Positions 56,253 to 64,000 of a stretch of DNA of 64,000 nucleotides are shown here, piece by piece; positions within the stretch are counted from its first letter, which is position 1; each line of letters starts with the position of its first letter. The DNA comes from Rhododendron vialii (taxonomy: Eukaryota; Streptophyta; Magnoliopsida; Ericales; Ericaceae), in NCBI RefSeq assembly GCF_030253575.1, contig NC_080568.1:327501-391500 (forward strand), read 5' to 3'. The notes beneath the pieces were generated by a model. That model searched no databases, had not been told where the DNA came from, and saw only the letters and a program-made list of their open reading frames with translations. The translations under genes and the position numbers were made by a program.

Positions 56253-58420
56253 TCATTTCAAACTCATCACAGGCCATGGAGTCACCCCAGCTGCAGGCAG
56301 AGCCGGTCGTCTGACTGGGACCCGTTTCACCACCGAGAAAGCTTCATTCAGCCGTGCAGCGCGGGTCATGAACTGAGATACCTTCTGCAGACAATTAAAC
56401 TGATAGTTAGGCACATATCATATATCAGGTCTTGTAATGGAACAATACTCCCTTTCGTTGAGGATTACTTAAAACTGTTTTAGGAAGAGATAGAGGAGTA
56501 GATCCGGGGAGAACTGCTGAAGATGTTTTATAAATTGTGTATACTACAGGATGAGGATGCCAGTTGCATTCAAAAATCTCAAAAGTCACTTCAAATGCAA
56601 TTACTCACAAAACAATTGTATAACCTATCGACCCAGGCCAAAATGGTAAAAGGCATAGATAAATCTATTAGTTCTAAAATCATTTACATTGTACACACAA
56701 AATGGACCATTGTATGAGTATCTGAAAGACATTGAATCTAAGGGAACGAATCAATTCAGCATCTCTATACCAGATCAAAATCAAGCACATTGATTCGACT
56801 GAATAAAACTGCATTCATGTAGTTCAAAAACAAATATTGTAAATTACAAAGCCAATACATAACAGCTCTAATCATCAGATTAAAAAGAACTTTTGGAGAT
56901 CGTCAAACAGAAACTCTAGAGGGTGAAGTTTGAACCTTGCCAGTGAACAGTAACTATAAATTTATAATACTAGCAAACTTGTCAACCATCATATTGATGA
57001 CTGAGAACCCATAACAAACTAGAAACCAAGATAAAAATAGAAATGTGATGAATCTAAGATCTAACAGAAGATTGACCAGGGTCAAAATCCATATAAAACT
57101 CGTTTAGTCAATTACCTACGAAACGACAACAAATTGCAAATTGGAAGTATAACGAGTTTGCTTTATAAACAACCAAAGATAGCATTCAAGGTGAAAATAA
57201 TAAACAAAATAGAGCGACATTGACACCGCTAAACATTTTATTTTATCTTACTATAACACGATGATATCAAAGTAGCAGTTCAATCTCCAATTCAACCAAA
57301 ATGTACCACAAAAAATTATACTCCGGTTTTTGACATTTAGAGTTGCAGCTATCAGTTTAGAACTGTTAGAACCTCTATCCTGAAATTGTCATTGTTAAAA
57401 CACTGGATCAATCCTCATTGTATTTTTGAGCCTCGATGGCCTTTTGTTATCACCTCCTGTTTGTAGATATAGTAGGTATGCCCCCTCTGGTACTTGTGTT
57501 CTCTTCCGGTTATTAAAAACTAATAATAACATGACAATATCGAATACTACAGAACAGCTGACCTTATCATCCATGGTAACCTTGAGCTGCAAGCTCTGGC
57601 TCTTCCTCTTCATCTTATACAACCGGCGGCCCAACATAACAAACCCCATGACCGCCGCAGCCACCGACAAAGTCCACACAGGGCTACTAACCCTGAAAGC
57701 ACAGAATTTCAAAAACTCAAATGGAACCTTCCACCACACAACACTCCTCTTCTCTCCCTCACCACTCTTATTCACTGCTCCTATGACAACACTTTCTTTA
57801 TCACCAGAATTCACATCTCCACCATCTCCCCTACTCTCTTCCGCCAAAATCTCCGACTCTTCACCGGAATTCGCTTTACCGCCAATCCCCACATCAATAT
57901 TCTGTTCCAAACTGCCAAATTCCATCGAATTCCGCACAATCCCACCAGAATCAGACCAGAACCTCCCCAAATCCTCACCACCAGTTCCAATTTCTCCAAT
58001 CCCTTCAAAACCCACTTGTTTTCCCGCATTTCCAACAAAACCGAATTCCTGTTTACCATCGAATTCGCCAAACTTATGATCCTCCGACCTGTCGCTGCCA
58101 GAATCGGGCCAAAACTCGCCCGATTCCTTCGCTAAACCCGGAGTCTCCGACTCGGGATCGATCCAACTCGGAGTATCAGACTCAACAGAGCCCTCCTCCT
58201 TACTTGCATACTTGGTACCGCTATCGAGAGAGAAGTAATCGGGTTGAATCATACCTTGGGACCCACCATCAACATCAACATCGAGACCCTCCTCCAAAAC
58301 CCTAGTCATGGTAATTTCGACTGAGTCGGAAGAGGTAATTGAGTTGGCCTCGTCAGAGGAGGAGTTGGTGCTATGTAGCACCTCCCAGTCCTGGAATTCA
58401 CCGCCGGCGTCGCCTTCCAT
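56253..58420 (-). CDS. Plant single-pass membrane protein of unknown function (DUF6821-like)
   Basis: Two exons, 57563-58420 and 56253-56384, give 329 residues with a GT-AG junction in phase 0. The N-terminal ~230 residues are acidic and serine/glycine-rich (MEGDAGGEFQDWEVLHSTN…), probably disordered. Then come 'VVWWKVPFEFLKFCAFR' and one transmembrane helix 'SSPVWTLSVAAAVMGFVMLG', followed by a basic RRLYKMKRKS stretch and the conserved end 'RAARLNEAFSVVKRVPVRRP ALPAAGVTPWPVM'-type. Positive residues after the helix suggest a cytosolic C-terminus. I recall plant proteins with the same layout (EWEVLxS start, xxPWPVMSLR-like end) but no firm function. An alternative reading through the intron ends soon after and is less likely. 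Confidence 0.8.
56385..57562 (-). other. Intron of the DUF6821-like gene
   Basis: The donor is AAG|GTCAGC and the acceptor CTGCAG. No gene or obvious mobile element was recognised inside. Confidence 0.8.
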
Positions 58421-59218
58421 CTTGATTGAATTGTTGAAACCCTGTCCCTTGGAAGTGGAAGAGAAGGGGAATAGAATCTGATGAGGAGGAGGCGTAGATG
58501 TTTACACAAAGAAAGAATACACAAGAAACCCAAAGGTGGAGAGAGAGAGAGAGAGAAATTAGTGGGAGGGAGAGAGGGGACGTTTCAATGGGTAAACCGC
58601 AATTACAGGTTCCACATAAATGTAACAGCCCAACTCAACTGGGATGGTGGGGTAGGAAACATAAGTTGTAACGTAAATTACATTGACCTACCTGAGGTTG
58701 TTGAAAATTAGAGTTTTAAGCTTGCGTCGGCTATTTTCCGGGAGGCCAATCTCGCTGTCTACCATGTCTGCTTAATAATAGGGCTAAGAAATGAGCTAAG
58801 ATACTTGAGTTTGAGCTTGTGTAGGCTTTGCAAAAGCTCTTTCAATATTTTGGTGAGGTTTGTTAAGCTCAGACAAGTTAATATTTGGCTCTTTCAATTT
58901 TGATAATACCTTAAAAAATTTTAAATTCTCAATATTGACTCGTGTTTTGCTAAAGCTGTTTTAAGATTGACTCATGTTATAGACGAACTCGACTCAAAAA
59001 TACATTTGAAGCTAGCTAAGTTTTCATATCACGTTTGAAAAATCATTGTTCGACTCTTTTGGCTTGTATATTTTCCCTACAGAGCAAGCTTGTAATGGAT
59101 GAGAGAATGTGAAATTGACTGACGTTTAAAAGGAACGTCAGTGTCAATTCTAAACCTTGAAGGGTGGTATTTGTTATTGCCATAAATATGAGAGGAAGTC
59201 AAAGAAGTTAAATATTTA
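58421..59218. other. Promoter side of the membrane protein gene
   Basis: It holds the leader with a GA tract (58538-58555) and, at 58780-59080, diverged GAGCTAAG/TTGAGCTTG/AAGCTC segments that may be an old relative of the repeat at 10575-10920. Confidence 0.35.
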
Positions 59219-59541
59219 GCGCCGCTATTCGCAGCTCTCTATTTTCTCCCATAGCCCGTTAAAAATTTTTCAATTATACTCGACAGTTAGTTACCGAAAT
59301 TGAGATATATTTTCAGCATCCAATTACCGAAATATAATATTTTTTTCAACAGCTATTTACCGAAAATGCATGTTCGGCAGTTGTTTACTGAAAGTTGAAC
59401 ATATTTTCGACATATAGTTACCGAAATATAATCTTGTTTTCAACAGCAATTTACCGAAATGTTATTTATGATTTTCAAAAACTATTTACCGAAATATAGT
59501 GGGCTATGGAAGAAAATAAAGAGTTACGAATAGCATCGCCC
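59219..59541 (-). mobile_element. CGGTAA-rich MITE, copy 2 (323 bp), inverted
   Basis: The ends GCGCCGCTATTCGCAGCTC and complement (GGGCGATGCTATTCGTAACTC) match the ends of 5679-6002. AATATTTA flanks at 59211-59218 and 59542-59549, a perfect 8-bp duplication. The interior repeats ATTTACCGAAAT-type motifs, complementary to copy 1. The intact duplication marks it as a real insertion and suggests hAT affiliation. Confidence 0.87.
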
Positions 59542-59713
59542 AATATTTATTGCATTCTCTTATCATTTAATTTGAAAACTCGTTTTTGTTGACACATTTG
59601 CATATTAGGAAGGAAAGTTTTACATCTATTAGCTTGTGTTTGAAGCTTTGATTTAGAAATAAACGAAAAAGCACTCAACAATATATAAAAAATAATACTC
59701 ACACAACCCATCA

Positions 59714-59862
59714 TTTTGGCATTGCAGAGCATTGCATCTGGGGACCCTTGCATCTGTTGGAGCTTTACAGTGATGGGTGTGCCAAACGGTGCCGTTTTGC
59801 ATAGCTGCAAGCCTGCAACCTGTGGTGAGCACCCTCACCACAGGCTCCTCGAGATCCAAAAT
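59714..59862 (+). repeat. Direct repeat upstream of the VTT gene, copy 1
   Basis: It shares TTTGGCATTGCAGAG-ATTG, CATCTGGGG-CCCTTGCATC, GTGATGGGTGTGCCAAACGG and the hairpin TGGTGAGC-CCCTCACCACAG with 60239-60382. Each copy holds two small palindromes: GTGCCAAACGG…CCGTTTGGCAT and GTGAGCNCCCTCAC. Confidence 0.85.
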
Positions 59863-60238
59863 TGAGGGTCAGTTTGTAACATGTGGAAAAGAAAAGAAAA
59901 GAAAAAAAAAGAATGAAAAATAAAATAAAATGAGAGAAAAAATTTATTATTCTCAAAACTTAAAATTGTTATTTCTTCTCTATTTTTTTCCCACCCAAAT
60001 AATATGATTAAAAAAATCTCATAACCAAGTTTCTGCTCTATAAGATCCTAAATAAAGAGCAGATAGTTAATTATGTGTGCCTTAAAGACACAAATTAATT
60101 ATGACCATTTAAGATAAAATAATTAAAAAAATAATATCTTTGCACTGATTCAAATGAGTTGAAAATTAGAGCATTTAATTTTTTAATCATATATTTTTAT
60201 ATACAAATCTTAAATACTAATTAAATGAAAACGGCATA

Positions 60239-60382
60239 TTTTGGCATTGCAGAGTATTGCATCTGGGGCCCCTTGCATCTGTTGGAACTTAGAGTGATGG
60301 GTGTGCCAAACGGTGCCGTTTGGCATAGCTGCAACCCTGTGGTGAGCTCCCTCACCACAGGCTCCCCGGGTCCCTCAATTTT
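60239..60382 (+). repeat. Direct repeat upstream of the VTT gene, copy 2
   Basis: The second copy ends about 110 bp before the VTT start codon, so it lies in the promoter or 5' UTR. It lacks a few bases present in copy 1 (the GCAAGCCTGCAACC doublet). Confidence 0.85.
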
Positions 60383-60493
60383 GCTCAATTGTTGCCAAGT
60401 AGGTGTCCTCCACAGTCCACACACACCATATCCAAAAAAAATCTCAGTGTATAAACGCAGCTCTTATCCTACACCCGAACTTCGCCGCCTAAA

Positions 60494-63281
60494 ATGCGCA
60501 CCCCTCTGAGGCGGCCACCATGCCTTCCTCTCCAATCTCCCTGGCCAAACTCCCAATTCTCTACTTCTCCCACTTCCACTTCTTACTCTTCTTGTTGTTC
60601 ATTTCTCTTCAGTCTCAGACCCGGGCGCCTCCACTTCCTAAAGCCATGCTCTTCCCTTAAAGAAACAAAGAAGCAAAAAACCCTCCAAAATGCTCCCAAC
60701 AACAAGGCCCCAAAGAGCCTCACAAGGCTTCTAAATCTGAACCCAAAAGGTGATGATGATGATGAAAGTGGTGGTGATGAGGGAGGTGGTTTGGGAGGTG
60801 AGAGTGCTGTTAAAGGTACAATCTTGGCTGGTCTATTGCTCGTGGGTGTTATTGGTGGGTTTGGAGGTGTTGGATACTTTTACAAGGACCAGATCAATGC
60901 CTTCTTGACGCAGTTTTCAGGCTTCATTGAAGGTAATTTCCCAAGACCTGGTTACCCATTTGACTAATCCTCCGAATTATTGTTTTTTGGGGGGCGTTTG
61001 GTAATGTTAGTGGAATTTGGGTTGATATGGATTACTCGATTTTGTACGAGAAATTGGTGTAAATTTGTTCATGGGTTCTGGAAATCTGCAATTTTTTGAT
61101 AACTCATGGGCATCTCAAGAAAATTAGGATTAGTTTCAGTTAAAAGTGGGACAGACAATTCAGTAGATTATTTGTTACAATTGACGAAATGGATAAAGAA
61201 ATTTCATTTTTAGAAAGAATCTAGGTTTCTTATCTTTTGAAATAGTTTAAATCAGAGTACCTTTTTTTGGGTCCGAATGCTTCGGATAAAGGCCAGTAGG
61301 GTATGGTAAAGTCAGGGGTTTGACGGATGGGCAATGAGGATCCGTTTGGATAGTTCTGGATTTCAACACAAGGGAACTGGCATTACTATTCAATAAGAGC
61401 AACTCAATTAGGGATTTCTAATTAAAGCGTGAGAGCCCTGTTGTGATCAATTTGATATATGTATGTAATAGGAGTTGTTTGAAATACTCCATTCCAAATA
61501 TTGCAGTGATGAATGATCCGAATAAATTGAGTGTTTTCTACCTCTGTTACATCTTTCAATTCATTTTCAAAAGCCACTTATAACTTCAGCTCTTACTTTT
61601 TTGTTAAGGTTGAACATCGAATCCCTTATTCGAAATGCATTGCTTTCCAAATGGAGCCTAACAGTTTAGCTGAGCGCCCAACAAAGTGGATTGATTCATA
61701 ATCTTAGAAGTATGACATGGGAGCTTTGGTGTGGGAAGCAGTTATCTAGTCATACTCATGTATGATAGTAGTCTTTAGAAGGAAAAAACGATGCACGGAA
61801 TACTTTTACATGCTGATGTGCATAAAAAGAACAGCACTCTATTTGAAGAAGAAGTTCATGTCCGACTTTAACAAAGAACCATTCCTCTCTAAGCATATGG
61901 AGGAGCTCCAAGGGAAAAGCTTTTTTCGGTCCAAATTTAGCTTCTAGTTTATAATTACTCATATTGGACGCCTCTAGAAAGACTTAGAACATCTCCAATC
62001 GTTACCCTTTTTTCTGCCCAAACTCAAATTTGAGTAAAAACACTAAGAATCCATCTCCAATTGCATATTCTTTTGCCTACCCTTACAAATGTGCCATGTC
62101 TTTGGTAAAATAAAGCAGAAATGATGCAGGGATAACATAAACAACAATAAATTTGGATAAAAATAAGGGTTTAGCATTGGAGAAGGCATACCCAAATGGG
62201 GTTTTGTCAAATTTCTTTCCAGGTTTGGGTAAATAAATGGGTCAAGGCTGGAGATGCTCTTATATTCTCCCTTTGCAGAGAGCAATAGTCCTTGTCTGAA
62301 TTACTGTTCTTTGAAATTCTTTTCACTTCTTTTGTATAAGTTCATAGGCTTCGAGTAGGAATCGGCATATTAAAGTAGAATCTTTAGTTGCTACAATATG
62401 GTTCAAGTTTTGTTTCTCAATTAGATTTAATTTTTATACACACACGCACTCACCTACTTAATAGATTTATGTGGATATATAATCACACTCCTTCTAATGA
62501 TCAGGTTATGGACCAGCTGGATATGCTTTATTTATAGCTGTTTATGCTGGATTAGAAGTAAGCCCTTGCTCCTCCCTTTGATGTATACTATGTTTGTAAG
62601 GTTCATTACCTTGTCAGCAATGTCCAACATGCGATCCTCTGGGTTATGCATGTTAAAACTTCAAATGCTATAAGTTTTTGTTCCCTCATTAGAATCCATG
62701 TTCGTGAATCATCTCAGATTTCTATGGGTATTACTCTAGTCACTTTGAACACCTAGTCATCACTCTTGTTTGTCTTTACGATATTCAACTTCAGAGTTCC
62801 CGTACTTTTTTCATGTATAGAATCAAGACATGTTTATAATTTGCAACTTTACTGATACCTTGACTAATATGTTGTCCCAGATTCTTGCAATACCAGCTAT
62901 CCCCTTGACCATGTCAGCTGGTCTCCTATTTGGTACTATTACTGGCACTATAATTGTCTCAATTAGTGGAACAGTAAGTTGTTGTTTTTCCCCTAGTATT
63001 GAACATACAAAGTTAAGGCAACTGGGTACTTGAACTTGTGGCTTCTTACCCTTTCAGGTGGCTGCAAGTGTTGCATTTTTAATAGCCAGATATTTTGCCC
63101 GTGATCGTATTCTTAAACTGGTGGAAGGAAACAAGAAATTTCTTGCGATTGACAAGGCAATTGGAGAAAATGGTTTTAGAGTTGTTACACTTCTCCGTTT
63201 AAGCCCTTTGCTTCCTTTTTCTCTTGGAAATTATTTGTATGGGCTTACATCGGTGGAGTTTGTTCCATACGTCTTGGGAAG
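60494..63281 (+). CDS. Plastid VTT-domain (SNARE-associated/DedA-like) membrane protein, 5' part
   Basis: Exons 60494-60932, 62505-62557, 62881-62973 and 63058-63281 agree in phase with GT-AG introns. The gene continues beyond the window. The N-terminus is Ser/Arg-rich and looks like a plastid transit peptide. An acidic linker (GDDDDESGGDEGGG) and a first helix 'GTILAGLLLVGVIGGFGGVG' follow. Then comes the VTT core: 'GYGPAGYALFIAVYAGLE', 'ILAIPAIPLTMSAGLLFG', 'ASVAFLIARYFARDRI' and 'LLRLSPLLPFSLGNYLYG'. The 'E(I)LAIPAxPLTMSAGLLFG' and R-x-S-P-x-x-P motifs are typical of the DedA/TMEM41B/TVP38 superfamily, several of whose members scramble or transport lipids. The closest plant protein I know is At1g22850. 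The exons for the following part (expected W-L-G-x-x-P-G-T) are not in the window. Confidence 0.9.
61987..62259 (+). mobile_element. Tourist-like MITE (273 bp) in VTT intron 1
   Basis: The ends GAACATCTCCAATC and the complement GAGCATCTCCAGCC form an inverted repeat. TTA flanks at 61984-61986 and 62260-62262. Inner inverted segments (CCCAAACTC…, GGGTAAA) extend the fold. GAGCATCTCCA ends with a TTA duplication are common for PIF/Harbinger MITEs. Confidence 0.82.
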
Positions 63282-63689
63282 GTTTGCTTATGTCTATCTA
63301 TTATTGTGTTAAATTTGTTCCTGTATTGCTTACGGTATTAATTTGATTGTAGTAAGATAGTTTAACCTTCATGGGCAACTGATTGTTGTGTATAGTACAG
63401 TCGGTATCTACAGTGATTATTTGAGGCTCACCAGTCTCAGTACAAACAATCTACCAGCTCATTTACCAAATGAACCGAGCAACCTCAAATTGAATCAGGC
63501 CTAAACTAATTAAGTTGACCCATATGAAGATGCTAGCAATCACGAGAAAATGAACATCCACGCAATCACCAAGGATATACAGAAAATAACTATCAAGCAC
63601 CGGGATTATGCGGGAACCACAAATCAGACAACAATGACTGCCAAGAAACAAGCACTAAAACAATATATGTTATAGGAGATCTTAGTACC

Positions 63690-64000
63690 ATAGTTGTTAA
63701 AGCCACACCTCTCTTTTTGAGCCCATGTACACTATCTGAATGATTATGGAATCTCTCGATAAAAGATCAACTTGTGGATTTCTAATTTGATGAAAATAAC
63801 AAGTCTAAATTATTAGATGGATCAACTATCCCTATTCCTGCTTCTGCTTCTTGGACAGTTAGGAAATTGTTTAACCTGAGGCCTCTAGTTCATCCTTGGA
63901 TAACTAATGTGGTGGGCAATGGTAAGAATACGTTTTTATGGCTGGACAACTGGCATCCTCTAGGTCCTCTTTTTGCTAGATTTGGCTCCAGGGTTGTTTA
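63690..64000 (+). mobile_element. LINE ORF2 C-terminal region, truncated by window edge
   Basis: One frame gives 'ASASWTVRKLFNLRPLVHPW', then 'VVGNGKNTFLWLDNWHPLGP' and 'LFARFGSRVV', running to the last base. The W-x-W/V-R-K-I/L, G-N-G-x-x-T-x-x-W-x-D-x-W-x-P-x-G-P-L block is the region just after reverse transcriptase in plant LINE ORF2, before the zf-RVT domain. It sits in an intron of the VTT gene in the same orientation, and its 5' start is unclear. Confidence 0.85.

Noticed and set aside
57426-58079. 217-residue frame opposite the membrane protein gene
   Set aside because: It is the antisense shadow of exon 1 on the minus strand and has no domain of its own.

Overview
This window reads as nuclear DNA of a eudicot plant. 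Genes are intron-rich with GT-AG junctions, the 5' leaders are CT/GA-rich, and the proteins are plant-specific or plant-typical: a plastid mTERF, a GH9 endoglucanase, a PL4 rhamnogalacturonan lyase, an extracellular LRR protein and a plastid VTT protein. The long gaps are full of short non-autonomous transposons. The sequence alone does not identify the species.

Left part (1-17.6 kb): a tRNA-derived SINE with intact target duplications; MTERF6 on the minus strand with a 5'-UTR intron; a patch of nested repeats holding a FAR1/FRS (MULE-derived) fragment and several MITEs; a 290-bp tandem duplication; and the complete eight-exon gene for translation initiation factor eIF3i (minus strand), whose introns hold repeats.

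Middle (17.6-35.2 kb): a LINE 3' end, an old Copia LTR remnant with a hAT MITE inside it, and a GH9 endoglucanase gene (minus) whose last intron/exon junction is abnormal. About 11 kb without genes follow, containing PIF/Harbinger, hAT and long foldback (Mutator-type) elements, many with readable target-site duplications.

Right part (35.2-64 kb): a single-exon secreted LRR gene with a hAT insertion ending 14 bp upstream of its TATA box; foldback elements; a 15-exon rhamnogalacturonan lyase gene (minus); an inverted duplication of a gene 5' leader; a plastid-type trnH fragment; the molybdopterin synthase small subunit CNX7; a two-exon membrane protein of unknown function (minus); and the first four exons of a plastid VTT/SNARE-associated gene (plus), which runs off the window into an intron holding LINE ORF2 sequence.

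The genes do not form a pathway. Two of them (GH9 and RG lyase) remodel cell walls, but they lie 15 kb apart with other sequence between them. The most unusual content is the repeat layer: two inverted copies of a 323/324-bp MITE packed with a CGGTAA-type motif, two related ~400-bp near-palindromes, a foldback with internal palindromic tandem repeats, and duplicated promoter/leader segments at two places. I saw no evidence of a new multi-gene system.
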